NCBI GenBank assembly: GCA_900199555.1
Contig: FZQZ01000014.1
Coordinates: 1-64,000, forward strand
Length of the DNA stretch: 64,000 nt
Reading direction: 5' to 3'
Source of the DNA: Prevotellaceae bacterium MN60
Lineage (GTDB): Bacteria > Bacteroidota > Bacteroidia > Bacteroidales > Bacteroidaceae
A model generated the notes under the pieces. The model did no database searches, was not told the DNA's origin, and was given only the letters and a program-made list of their open reading frames with translations. Shown here in pieces: positions 55,784 through 64,000 of the stretch. How positions within the stretch are numbered: position 1 is the stretch's first letter; the number at the start of each line of letters is the position of its first letter. Both the position numbers and the translations under genes were made by a program.

Positions 55784-56995
55784 ATGAAAAAGAGACTGAT
55801 AAGGTATACAGCTTTGGCCTTGTTGACCATGCTGCCCTCTATGCTGTATGCTCAGTTAAATCCTAAGCAGGGCTATGTTATTACCAACCAAAACGACACT
55901 ATTTATGGTACGATAGATTATCTATCGGACACCAAATGTGCCAACGAATGCCATTTCCTAGCTAATGGGGAGACCGATTACAAAGTATATTTGCCTGGTG
56001 AAATCAGTGCATATCGCTTTGCAGACGATGGTGTATTCTATGTCACGAAGACTTTTGAGGTTGAAGGCAACACGGAAACATTCTTTGCCGAATACCTGTT
56101 GCAAGGTGGCGTAAGCCTATTTCACCACAAGAGAGCGGGCATAGACTATTATTTCTTTATTGATGAAGAGGGCAAAGTTGCCTCTGTCAAAAACATTGGA
56201 AGCTTGTTGGAGTACTCAAGTCGAAGCAACACGAATGCAGCAAAACGAGCTGCACTAAGAGAAGTGAGTCAAATGTTTGCTAACAGCGACAAGGCTCAAC
56301 ATGACTTATGGGTGAAAGATATCAATGTCAAAAACCTCACACAAATAACTCGTGATTACGACATGGAGTATTGTACGTCTGCTGGAGATTGTGTCACTTT
56401 CCGTCGTAATGAGAAAGCTGCGCGTAGCATTACTACAAAGTTACGCTTCCAAGCAGGAATCGGAATGGGCAGCAACAAGTTAGAGCCAATCAAGTATGCT
56501 TACCAACTTAGCCCTCTATCCATGAATTGCATTGTGCCACAGATAGGCATGGGATTAGATTTCTTGTTCCCTCGTTCCAACAAGCATTGGTCTGTACAGG
56601 TATTAGCTCTTCTTAGTAAATGGAACTTGTCGAAGGATTTCAACGAATTCGACGTGGATAACTTAAAATGTACGGGCAAACTGAAATATCTAGATATAGA
56701 GGGGCAAATAGGAGCAGCTTACAGCTTTATGCCCGAATCTAAATTCTCTCCCATTTTGCGTGGAGGACTTTCATTTGATCATCCTATATCCCTGTCTTCA
56801 GAAAGACTTAGAACTTTCAACTACATTGACGAGAATTGTACAAGTCAACGTTTCTATGGTTACTACGTAGGAGCTGGTATTGATATCGCTGTCCAAAAGC
56901 ATGTTATCCGTTTGTCTGCTGACTACAGATGGGCGAACTTACCCGGTGTGCTTACCAAATCCTGCATCTCTATCAACGCTGGTATCAGACTCTAA
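55784..56995 (+). CDS. Outer membrane beta-barrel protein with an N-terminal domain
   Basis: The product is 403 residues. The signal peptide is about 1-23. The N-terminal 170 residues (QGYVITNQNDTIYGTIDYL, then FEVEGNTETFFAEYL) form a compact domain I often see ahead of outer membrane barrels in Bacteroidota. From about residue 220 (KLRFQAGIGMG) alternating strands to the C-terminus (SCISINAGIRL) fit an outer membrane barrel. Function is unknown. It stands alone between the fadL terminator and priA. Confidence 0.7.
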   Translation: MKKRLIRYTALALLTMLPSMLYAQLNPKQGYVITNQNDTIYGTIDYLSDTKCANECHFLANGETDYKVYLPGEISAYRFADDGVFYVTKTFEVEGNTETFFAEYLLQGGVSLFHHKRAGIDYYFFIDEEGKVASVKNIGSLLEYSSRSNTNAAKRAALREVSQMFANSDKAQHDLWVKDINVKNLTQITRDYDMEYCTSAGDCVTFRRNEKAARSITTKLRFQAGIGMGSNKLEPIKYAYQLSPLSMNCIVPQIGMGLDFLFPRSNKHWSVQVLALLSKWNLSKDFNEFDVDNLKCTGKLKYLDIEGQIGAAYSFMPESKFSPILRGGLSFDHPISLSSERLRTFNYIDENCTSQRFYGYYVGAGIDIAVQKHVIRLSADYRWANLPGVLTKSCISINAGIRL

Positions 56996-56999
56996 AGAT

Positions 57000-59273
57000 T
57001 TACAGCGGATCTACATCGTAGTAGACCTGCAAGGTAGAATAACGTTTGTCTGCGAGTATCTGTGATTGCGCAAGCAACAGATATTCGCGGACTTTTTTCA
57101 TGTCGATACCCAACTCTAGCTTGAGCACGAGCTTGCGGATATTCTGTGACTTTACTTTTGCCACAGCTGGTTTATCGGGACCAAGAACACGGTCAGAAAA
57201 CCATTGGCGCAGACGTGAGCCTAGTTCTATCGCTGCCGTATTCACTGTACTATCCTGACGATGACGCAAGAAAACGTATATCAGGCGATAGTAAGGAGGA
57301 TAGCGGAAGGCTTGGCGCTCGGCAATCAAGTCTTTATATAGTGCAATATAATCGTTGCGTACGACCTGCGATATCACAGGAACATCCTTCTGTTTGGTCT
57401 GAAGGATGACTAGACCTCGTTTATTCTTACGACCAGCACGCCCACTAACCTGTGCCATCATCATGAATGCATGCTCGTAGGCACGGAAGTCGGGATAGTT
57501 CATCATGCCATCAGCATTGATGATACCCACCACACTCACCTTATCAAAGTCGAGACCTTTGCTAATCATTTGCGTACCTATCAAAATATTGGTACGTCCG
57601 GCAGAGAAGTCGCTGATGATACGCTCGTAGGCATTGCGCGTACGAGTAGTATCTAAATCCATACGAGCGATGCGGGCTTCAGGGAATGCCTCGCGCACCT
57701 GCTCCTCAATCTTCTCCGTACCATAGCCACGCGTACGCAAGTCGGTAGACCCACAACAAGGACATTCTGATGGTACTCGATAGGTAAAACCACAATAATG
57801 GCACGTCAACTGGTTTAGTTGACGATGATAGGTGAGCGACACATCACAGCGCTGACAGGTAGGCACCCATCCACACTGTCGACACTCTACTACGGGAGCA
57901 AAGCCACGACGATTCTGGAATAGTATCACCTGTTCGCCACGCTCCAGCGCCTCGCGCATACGCGTTAATAATAATGGTGAGAAGGCACCTATCATCATCT
58001 TACGATGTTGCAGGTCGGCAGTATCCACCACTTGTATCTCTGGCAGTTCGATACCCTGATAGCGCTCCTTCAGTTCTACCAATCCATACTTGCCTGTCTT
58101 AGCATTATGATAACTCTCTAGCGAAGGAGTGGCAGTGCCAAGCAGCACCTTAGGTGTTATTCCTTCCTTCGCCATCAGACCACCAAGCATGATGGCTACA
58201 GAGCGAGCATGATAGCGAGGAGCAGGGTCTTGCTGCTTGTAAGAGGTTTCGTGTTCCTCATCCACGATGACAAGACCCAAGCGTTGGAAAGGCAAGAATA
58301 CTGCCGAACGAGCACCGAGAATGACATCATAGGGATTAGCGGATAGTTGCTTCTGCCATATCTCTACACGCTCCGCATCTGAATAGCGCGAATGGTAGAT
58401 GCCCAAGCGATCTCCAAACACGCGCTGCAGGCGCTGCATCATCTGTACTGTCAGCGCTATCTCAGGCATCAAGAACAGCACCTGTTCCTTGCGTTCCAGT
58501 GCCTGCTGTATCAGATGGATATAAATCTCCGTCTTTCCGCTTGATGTTACACCATGCAATAGTGTAACACGCTTTTTCAGCATCGAGAGCTGTATCTTGT
58601 TATAGGCATCCTGTTGGGCAGCACTCAGAGGCTTTACCAGTTCTGGTCGATAAGGTCCGCCATGATTCAGGCGTCCCACTTCCACCTCGTAGCATTCTAA
58701 TAATTGACGTTTTACCAACTGGTTGAGCGTAGCTGCAGAGCCTCCACTGACATTCATCAGTTCTTCGCGCGTCACCTCTTCGGGTTGAACACCGTTTTCT
58801 ATCTCGTCCCAATGCGACAGGGCAAGATATTCGGTAAAGACCTTCAACTGGTTTTTGGCACGCGACAAGACATTGAGCGCTATATGCAGTGCAGCCACAT
58901 TACGATATTGTGTCGTCAGACGCACATACGTCTCCGTCTTAGGTCGATAGCCCTCTTCAGCCTTCAAACCGGCAGGAAGGGCGGCCTTATACACATCACC
59001 AATAGGAGAAAGATAATAGTCGGCTATCCACTGCCACAACTTTAACTGCGGTTCTGTGACAACAGGCGACTGGTCCATCACCGCTTGAATTGCTTTCACC
59101 TCATAGCCCGCAGGCTTTTGATGATGCAGTCGCATCACCACGCCCACGTATGACTTCGAGCGTCCGAAGGGTACCAGCACGCGCATTCCCATCCCTACGC
59201 TCATACCATCAGGCACGGCGTAAGTAAATGTCCCATACAAGGGTACGGATAATATGATATCAGCGTACTGCAT
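57000..59273 (-). CDS. priA: Primosomal helicase PriA
   Basis: The product is 757 residues from the ATG at 59273. The 3' DNA-binding domain, Walker A HGVTSSGKTEIYI, DEEHETSYKQQ, and the zinc-binding cysteines (CRQCGWVPTCQRC, then CHYCG and CPCCGS) are all present, followed by helicase motifs IV-VI. It restarts stalled replication forks. A TTG start 21 codons upstream (59336) is possible but less likely. It converges on the gene at 55784 with four bases between stops. Confidence 0.93.
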   Translation of the reverse strand: MQYADIILSVPLYGTFTYAVPDGMSVGMGMRVLVPFGRSKSYVGVVMRLHHQKPAGYEVKAIQAVMDQSPVVTEPQLKLWQWIADYYLSPIGDVYKAALPAGLKAEEGYRPKTETYVRLTTQYRNVAALHIALNVLSRAKNQLKVFTEYLALSHWDEIENGVQPEEVTREELMNVSGGSAATLNQLVKRQLLECYEVEVGRLNHGGPYRPELVKPLSAAQQDAYNKIQLSMLKKRVTLLHGVTSSGKTEIYIHLIQQALERKEQVLFLMPEIALTVQMMQRLQRVFGDRLGIYHSRYSDAERVEIWQKQLSANPYDVILGARSAVFLPFQRLGLVIVDEEHETSYKQQDPAPRYHARSVAIMLGGLMAKEGITPKVLLGTATPSLESYHNAKTGKYGLVELKERYQGIELPEIQVVDTADLQHRKMMIGAFSPLLLTRMREALERGEQVILFQNRRGFAPVVECRQCGWVPTCQRCDVSLTYHRQLNQLTCHYCGFTYRVPSECPCCGSTDLRTRGYGTEKIEEQVREAFPEARIARMDLDTTRTRNAYERIISDFSAGRTNILIGTQMISKGLDFDKVSVVGIINADGMMNYPDFRAYEHAFMMMAQVSGRAGRKNKRGLVILQTKQKDVPVISQVVRNDYIALYKDLIAERQAFRYPPYYRLIYVFLRHRQDSTVNTAAIELGSRLRQWFSDRVLGPDKPAVAKVKSQNIRKLVLKLELGIDMKKVREYLLLAQSQILADKRYSTLQVYYDVDPL

Positions 59274-59411
59274 CGGTTGCGACTTGTTTTTCTTGAAAAT
59301 CTCCACAAAGTTAAAAAGAAATCTTGTAATTACCAAGCCTTCCTCTCAAAAACATATAACCTTAAAGTCAGTAAACAGGCTCCCTGCTCTTTGTACTTAG
59401 CTTGTTTACGC

Positions 59412-59500
59412 TTTGTCCGAAGGCCCCGGACATTGTGTCCGGACGCATGGGACAGAGTGTCCGGAGCCTCCGGACATCATGTCCCAACATTTCGGACAAA
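59412..59500. repeat. Nested palindromes of the word TGTCCGGA
   Basis: TTTGTCCGAA (59412-59421) and TTCGGACAAA (59491-59500) form the outer pair. Within them, CCGGACA-TTG-TGTCCGG lies at 59426-59442. A perfectly symmetric palindrome with 3-base spacers lies at 59449-59485, with arms GGGACA, TGTCCGGA, TCCGGACA and TGTCCC. The region has no gene. Confidence 0.88.
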
Positions 59501-59552
59501 TTCTGGGAATATTGTTAATGACTCTTAACTAGCTATTATCCATTACAAATAC

Positions 59553-59580
59553 AAAAAAGCGGGCTCCGATTAGAGCCCGC
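59553..59580 (-). terminator. Terminator of the porin at 59602
   Basis: GCGGGCTC (59559-59566) and GAGCCCGC (59573-59580) form a perfect stem. On the minus strand six T residues follow. Confidence 0.88.
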
Positions 59581-59601
59581 CAATATTTATTAAATGTCTA
59601 A

Positions 59602-60162
59602 TTACAAAGCAAATTTATAACCTACGGTAAACATTAATACGCTGTTCTTACGAGACTTGTCACCATTCTTATTGCCCTTTGTCAGACCCAAGTTGTAACG
59701 TGCATCGATAACGAAGTTCTCAAACTCGTAAGAAGCACCAAGAGGAATAGAGATATCTACCTTTTTCATTTCGTCTTTGAAGCTATTACCATCATTGTCT
59801 TTTGCAGACATCAGGAATCCAGGCTGTATACCTGCCTTAATAGCCAGACCAGGAATTACATAGTAGTTAGCCAAGATAGGAACATTGATGTAGTCAAGCT
59901 TCATCTTTCCATCACCTTCTTTTGCCTTGCAGCCCTGCATAGAATACAGTACACCACCAGTAATGCCAAAGTTCTCAGAGATACCGTACTCAGCCTCAAC
60001 ACCTGCTACCAAGCCAGCCTTCATCTTGACATTATCAAAATCAGTAATTGTTGCCAATGTCATACCAACCATTGGCTTCAGAGTAACCTGACCAACTTCA
60101 TTCTGAGCGTTTGCACTCAACGTAGCAACCATCATGGCTACAATCATTAAAAGCTTTTTCAT
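59602..60162 (-). CDS. Small outer membrane beta-barrel (porin family)
   Basis: The product is 186 residues. A signal peptide ends at NAQ (about residue 20). The remainder is an eight-stranded barrel-like pattern ending in MFTVGYKFAL with a C-terminal aromatic, as in outer-membrane proteins of the PF13568/OmpX-like group. The function is unknown. It follows a similar gene, with a palindromic leader in between. Confidence 0.8.
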   Translation of the reverse strand: MKKLLMIVAMMVATLSANAQNEVGQVTLKPMVGMTLATITDFDNVKMKAGLVAGVEAEYGISENFGITGGVLYSMQGCKAKEGDGKMKLDYINVPILANYYVIPGLAIKAGIQPGFLMSAKDNDGNSFKDEMKKVDISIPLGASYEFENFVIDARYNLGLTKGNKNGDKSRKNSVLMFTVGYKFAL

Positions 60163-60220
60163 AATAATTAAGTTTTAGTGAATAAAAAAAGTTTTTAGCT
60201 ATTTATACTTATCATTTAAT

Positions 60221-60239
60221 AAGTCATTCCCAATGACTT
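60221..60239 (-). promoter_or_regulatory. Perfect inverted repeat in the porin leader
   Basis: AAGTCATT (60221-60228), CCC, and AATGACTT (60232-60239) lie downstream of the -7 box (60265-60258) and 60 bases before the ATG. This could be a leader hairpin or an operator. GGCC and GGCT motifs close by extend it imperfectly. Confidence 0.5.
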
Positions 60240-60257
60240 TGGCCATTATAGCCACCG

Positions 60258-60265
60258 CAAATATA
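60258..60265 (-). promoter_or_regulatory. -7 box of porin at 59602
   Basis: TATATTTG on the minus strand abuts the terminator of the preceding porin gene (60268-60304). Confidence 0.6.
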
Positions 60266-60267
60266 CG

Positions 60268-60304
60268 ATAAATGCCCTTAGGTGCTATTCCTAAGGGCAT
60301 TTAT
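60268..60304 (-). terminator. Terminator of the second porin gene
   Basis: ATAAATGCCCTTAGG (60268-60282) and CCTAAGGGCATTTAT (60290-60304) form a perfect 15-base stem with an A/T-rich foot. The foot serves as the U-rich tail. Confidence 0.7.
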
Positions 60305-60326
60305 TTAATATTTATTAACTATTTTC

Positions 60327-60917
60327 TTAGAAGAAGTAAGCAAGAGATACCTGCCAAGCATTGAACTTAGCACTACCAAGTTCCTTAGCTGCAGCACCTA
60401 CAGAATCAAATTCACCAGTCTTGCCAAGAGCAACATTGTAGTTCAGCTTAGCTTGAACCTTGCTCAAGACTGTAGCACCAATACCGATGTTTGCACTGAG
60501 GGTAGAAGACTTCAGCGTCCACTCTGCTGCATCATCTTTAATCTTCTTATCGCCACTCAGCTTAAAGCCGAACTGAGGACCTGCAAAAGCGAATACTTCA
60601 GCTACGCTTCCCAAACCTACACCATAACGAAGGTTGATGGGAACCTGAATAGAAGAAGACTTGATAACCTCACCTTCGCCCTTTGCTTCACGCTGGTCAT
60701 ACAAAGCAGCAGCATCGATGCCAAGACCTACGATAGGCAATGTAAACTTAACTGTTGGACCTACAAAGAAACCTGTGCGGCTCTTAACAGAAGCTTTCAA
60801 ATCTTCTGTTGACACATTGGTCATGTTAAGACCTGCTTGCACACCGAATTTAATCTGCGCTTTTGAAGGCATTGCAAAGGCAACAGCCATCAGCACTAAT
60901 GCGAAATACTTTTTCAT
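60327..60917 (-). CDS. Small outer membrane beta-barrel (porin family), second
   Basis: The product is 196 residues. A signal peptide ends at KAQ. IKFGVQAGLNMTNVSTED starts the first strands, and the protein ends in AWQVSLAYFF, a classic outer-membrane C-terminus with a terminal Phe. The sequence has no strong similarity to the neighbouring barrel except fold, so they may not be direct duplicates. Its promoter is at 60959-60989. Confidence 0.82.
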   Translation of the reverse strand: MKKYFALVLMAVAFAMPSKAQIKFGVQAGLNMTNVSTEDLKASVKSRTGFFVGPTVKFTLPIVGLGIDAAALYDQREAKGEGEVIKSSSIQVPINLRYGVGLGSVAEVFAFAGPQFGFKLSGDKKIKDDAAEWTLKSSTLSANIGIGATVLSKVQAKLNYNVALGKTGEFDSVGAAAKELGSAKFNAWQVSLAYFF

Positions 60918-60958
60918 AATCGTTTATTGTTTTAAGGGTTTTAACTAGTATCTGGGGA

Positions 60959-60989
60959 CAAAAGTAAACATTTTAGACGAATTAACCAA
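60959..60989 (-). promoter_or_regulatory. Bacteroidota promoter of second porin gene
   Basis: On the minus strand TTGG lies at about 60989 and TACTTTTG at 60966-60959, 20 bases apart. This fits the consensus. Confidence 0.65.
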
Positions 60990-61040
60990 CATTTTCGTCT
61001 CTTTTTTTACCTTTTTACTTCTTGTCCCTTTAACCATTTC

Positions 61041-62144
61041 TTAGTGACGCTGACGACGAACACTCATGCGGGCTGTACCAGAAGAAGAACCAGAGCTGCT
61101 CTTGGCAGGCTTAGATTTCTTGACAGTAGCAGTGCTACGACGGCTTGTCTTGGAACTCTTCTTGGTAGCCTTCTGCTCTCGTGGATCGAGCTTAGCAATA
61201 GAATCAAGCGAGTCTTTACGAGCCTTATCGCCAAAGATATTCTGCTCAAAGGCTTTCAGCTCGGCTTCGATACGCTTCTGCTCAGCAGAGAGCTTGGTGG
61301 AATCGCCATTACAGATATGTGCCAGCGTCTTACCCAGCATATTGTTGGTCTTATAGATAGTTCCCTCGTAACGGTTCAGTGTGAAGTAGTCGTCCATCGA
61401 CATGGTGGCAGCATTGTTCAGATTGCTGGTCATCACCGTCTGACGACTGAGGAAAGGTTCCAAGTCAGAATACTTCACCCAGAAGAGAGGATACTTAGAC
61501 AGCGAACTAACATCATCGCTTTTAGAAGACAAAGAACTGCTATCAAAAGCGTCATCTGATGACAAACTGCTATAATCACTCTCACGATACATAACAGGAC
61601 AGATGGCTAACACCTTACGGTGGAAACTAGAGTTGGCCTGATCATAGTAGGCGCTCTCCTTCAGATAGTAGAGCTTAACCTCAGCCGATGGGATGTCGCT
61701 GTTTTCTACACGTATCTTACCATCTTTCTCCTGATAGTAGATTTTCTGGTTGTCGAGCACGGTTCTAATATCCACACGAGACGAATCAGTGAACGACTCA
61801 TTACCATCCAAGCGGTACTCGTAAACAGGAATATAACCATTGATAGCCAACTTAAAGATATAGGTAAACAAGTTGACCTGACGATCCATTGGCTCTACAG
61901 GATAATACAATCCACCATTGGCATCCTTGCTCAAATCAATCTCACGATAGATATCGCGACGCCATACCACATCCTCTGGCATGTCAATAGCCGTGGGGAA
62001 CATGAGACGGGCACGCATCGACATGCCTTGATTCTGCGACTGTGCACCCTGTTGCTGTGTCTGCTGCTGGCGACGATTCTTAGGCTGAGCTACAGCCGTT
62101 CCAGCCATCAGCGTTATCATCAATAAGAACAATACTCTTTTCAT
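61041..62144 (-). CDS. gldN: Type IX secretion / gliding protein GldN (PorN)
   Basis: The product is 367 residues. A signal peptide (about 1-19) is followed by a Gln-rich linker and the GldN domain (MFPTAIDMPEDVVWRRDIYREIDL). An internal low-complexity Ser/Asp stretch (about 189-217) is unusual. The tail after about 310 is Lys/Ser/Thr-rich and basic. PorN and PorK form the periplasmic ring of the T9SS. It is the last gene of the gldLMN run, 52 bases after gldM. Confidence 0.88.
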   Translation of the reverse strand: MKRVLFLLMITLMAGTAVAQPKNRRQQQTQQQGAQSQNQGMSMRARLMFPTAIDMPEDVVWRRDIYREIDLSKDANGGLYYPVEPMDRQVNLFTYIFKLAINGYIPVYEYRLDGNESFTDSSRVDIRTVLDNQKIYYQEKDGKIRVENSDIPSAEVKLYYLKESAYYDQANSSFHRKVLAICPVMYRESDYSSLSSDDAFDSSSLSSKSDDVSSLSKYPLFWVKYSDLEPFLSRQTVMTSNLNNAATMSMDDYFTLNRYEGTIYKTNNMLGKTLAHICNGDSTKLSAEQKRIEAELKAFEQNIFGDKARKDSLDSIAKLDPREQKATKKSSKTSRRSTATVKKSKPAKSSSGSSSGTARMSVRRQRH

Positions 62145-62196
62145 ATATCTAATAGTTCTTTATATTTTATACTTTATCTCCCCAGAGGGAGGCCCT

Positions 62197-63759
62197 TTAC
62201 TTCACAATTACTTCCATTGAGGTCTTCAACTTACGAGGAATACCGTCGGGACCAATGACATTGACGCCAGAGATGTAGAAACGACGATTACGCGACAACT
62301 TACGGAAGGTATCTTTCTGACGAGCAGAGAAGTTTGGACCATCGGAAACCATCGGCACAAGATTGCCCATATTGTCAGCAAAGACGGCTTCAAAGCTCTG
62401 TACCTTAAAGGTGATATCGAGAATACCATCATCAATAGCTGCACCGATACCATCGGCAGCCATCAAGTGAGCTTTCGACAAGCCACCACTTCTGAAGCGA
62501 GTACCACCATTCTCATCCTTGATAGTAATATATGGTGTAGGATCGGGCAAACGACGTACACGGAACGTAAACTGTCCCATCTGCTGAGGACGACCTGTAT
62601 TGGTAGATGTCACAGTGATGGTAACATTCTGACCTGGAGTTGAAGGACGTGCAATATAACGACCTGGACCAACGGGTTGCAGTGTACCACCACTCATCGT
62701 TGCCTGTACCTTATTGGCAGGAACGCCAGGAACGCTGACGCTCAATGGATTGTTATAGCCAGCATAGAGCACATTCATCAAATCGGCAGATACCGTAGCC
62801 GAAGGATCTACCACCGTATATTTCTGCTCGAAGTCACGCTTGATGTACTCGCCATTACCATTCATCATCTGGATATAGCCACTCAAGGTAAAGTCACCCG
62901 TACGTCCTGTTACAGTCTCATAGAGTCCATTAGGTAGATTCATTTCCTTGCCACCGATGAATATCTGAGGTACCTGTGTGGTATCAACAGCAGCCATCAC
63001 AATGCGTGCAGAGAATTTGTCACCACGAACAATGGTTTGTGAATTAGGAATAACAAAGGCGTTGAGGGCATTAACACGAATATCCTTCACGTCGATATTA
63101 CTTACCAGTGTATGTAATACCTCACCTTCTGCATAGCGCACATCATTCTGCAACTTAGAGAGCAACGTAACGGCAGCTGCAGCAGGCATAGACTCGAACA
63201 TATATTCCTGCCAGTTCTTACCCATTGCATGTGCATTCTTTGGAATCTCTGTGGTCAGATTAGAAGCTATCATCTTCTTCTGATGATAATCGGTAACCAT
63301 CGTAAGCATCTTTGCACGATAGTTATTGATAGCATCATAGAGTTCTTTACCACGACCATGAGCGGGAGAAAGCATCACATAGTTGGCAGGCTCTTGGTCT
63401 TCTTTGTTACGAAGATTACGTGGATCGCCATCCTTACCATCTGCCTCTTGGGCAATTGCCAACTTCAGTTCTTCTGCAAGGTTATAGAGCGCATTGCTCA
63501 TCTGCTTTACTTGCTGCGACTTGTCGAACCACTGTTTTACCTTCTGCGGGTTCTTCTTCATCTGCAAAGCAAAGTCGTCATATATAGCCTGGTTCTCCTT
63601 GGTGGCACTATTCGTGGTGCGCTTCAAACTCTCCTCAACAATAGAGAATCCGTTGAGCACCTCGTTAGAGACGTTCAATGCCAGCATCGCCATCAGTACC
63701 ACGTACATCAGGTTAATCATCTTCTGGCGGGGAGAAACCGGTCTTTTCTTTATTGCCAT
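62197..63759 (-). CDS. gldM: Type IX secretion / gliding protein GldM (PorM)
   Basis: The product is 520 residues. One inner-membrane helix near the N-terminus (MINLMYVVLMAMLALNVSN) is followed by periplasmic domains, beginning with the four-helix-bundle region and ending in SMEVIVK. PorM with PorL forms the rotary motor complex that powers T9SS. It lies between gldN and gldL. Confidence 0.9.
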   Translation of the reverse strand: MAIKKRPVSPRQKMINLMYVVLMAMLALNVSNEVLNGFSIVEESLKRTTNSATKENQAIYDDFALQMKKNPQKVKQWFDKSQQVKQMSNALYNLAEELKLAIAQEADGKDGDPRNLRNKEDQEPANYVMLSPAHGRGKELYDAINNYRAKMLTMVTDYHQKKMIASNLTTEIPKNAHAMGKNWQEYMFESMPAAAAVTLLSKLQNDVRYAEGEVLHTLVSNIDVKDIRVNALNAFVIPNSQTIVRGDKFSARIVMAAVDTTQVPQIFIGGKEMNLPNGLYETVTGRTGDFTLSGYIQMMNGNGEYIKRDFEQKYTVVDPSATVSADLMNVLYAGYNNPLSVSVPGVPANKVQATMSGGTLQPVGPGRYIARPSTPGQNVTITVTSTNTGRPQQMGQFTFRVRRLPDPTPYITIKDENGGTRFRSGGLSKAHLMAADGIGAAIDDGILDITFKVQSFEAVFADNMGNLVPMVSDGPNFSARQKDTFRKLSRNRRFYISGVNVIGPDGIPRKLKTSMEVIVK

Positions 63760-63808
63760 AGTATTCTTGGCGTTATTTCGTTTATTATCTTATTTCGTTA
63801 TCACGAGA

Positions 63809-64000
63809 TTACTGAGCGGCAGCTCTTACCTGCATAGCCTCAATCATGCGAGCATAAATCTTGTTCAGCTCTACAATCTGCTCAGCCATGTGACGTGTCT
63901 GATCGTTAATCTCATCGATGGTACTAATCTGAGCACTAGCGCTCTTCAATTGCATCTCATAGACACGACTGATACCTGTCAGTGTACGGTTCAGATTCTC
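63809..64000 (-). CDS. gldL: Type IX secretion / gliding protein GldL (PorL), C-terminal part
   Basis: The stop is at 63809-63811, and the frame is open to the window edge (63 codons). The residues read as a helix rich in Gln and Glu (for example QISTIDEINDQTRHMAEQIVELNK), which fits the cytoplasmic C-terminal tail of GldL. The gene order, gldL-gldM-gldN, supports it. The N-terminal membrane helices are outside the window. Confidence 0.85.
   Translation of the reverse strand, partial: ENLNRTLTGISRVYEMQLKSASAQISTIDEINDQTRHMAEQIVELNKIYARMIEAMQVRAAAQ

Overview
The window looks like a chromosomal segment of a Bacteroidales bacterium, most likely a Prevotella-like (Prevotellaceae) species. Three observations support this. 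Many genes have a -7 box of the Bacteroidota form TAnnTTTG, in the best cases with TTTG 19 bases upstream. Most start codons lack a Shine-Dalgarno sequence. The gene content includes GldL/GldM/GldN of the type IX secretion system, a FadL-family porin, LpxL, KdtA and MiaB. The species call is inference; the phylum call is firm.

Layout. 1-5.3 kb is a patchwork of small accessory genes: a short Prevotella-type peptide, a DUF3592-like protein, a YqiA-like esterase, a TauE/SafE permease, YjbQ, a YafQ-type toxin with its antitoxin, a lipoprotein and an HsdR-N-like protein. It also holds repeats and a duplicated two-way promoter. 5.3-20.7 kb is a surface-glycan and lipid A locus: fucosyltransferase, two LicD proteins, several glycosyltransferases, UDP-galactopyranose mutase, an LtaS-like phosphotransferase, LpxL, the FdtA/FdtB amino-sugar genes and an MsbA-like exporter. 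20.7-26.8 kb holds a second LtaS-like enzyme, miaB, a lipoprotein and a membrane-tethered TPR/AraC regulator. 27.6-42.2 kb is the conserved gene-expression cluster on the minus strand, in transcription order rpsU, xerC, hpf, four tRNAs, tuf, tRNA-Trp, secE, nusG, rplK, rplA, rplJ, rplL, rpoB, rpoC. 42.4-59.3 kb holds pepP, a GH2 glycosidase, mdh, a gamma-carbonic-anhydrase-like protein, kdtA, gltX, a PgpH-like phosphohydrolase, fadL, a beta-barrel protein and priA. 59.6-64 kb holds two small porin-family barrels and gldL-gldM-gldN.

The most unusual content is non-coding. Two related elements of about 560 and 630 bases, at 26846-27401 and 44406-45031, lie in opposite orientation and bracket a 17 kb block containing the RNA polymerase, tuf and rpsU genes. 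Each contains a sub-module with perfect 25-base terminal inverted repeats made from the word GGTTAGATGTTT. Other gaps have the same architecture built from different words: TGTGACNN at 75-255, TGTCCGGA at 59412-59500, AGTGCCACTTT at 45051-45152 and CGAAAA at 45153-45300. A second class is made of 7-base and 9-base tandem arrays at gene junctions and inside two coding genes (the DegT-type aminotransferase and kdtA).

Functionally, the glycan genes plausibly build and export a phospho-decorated LPS/LOS-like surface glycan, with kdtA and lpxL supplying core and lipid A steps. The gldLMN genes supply T9SS components. The rpo/ribosomal cluster is ordinary housekeeping apart from its unusual repeat surroundings.
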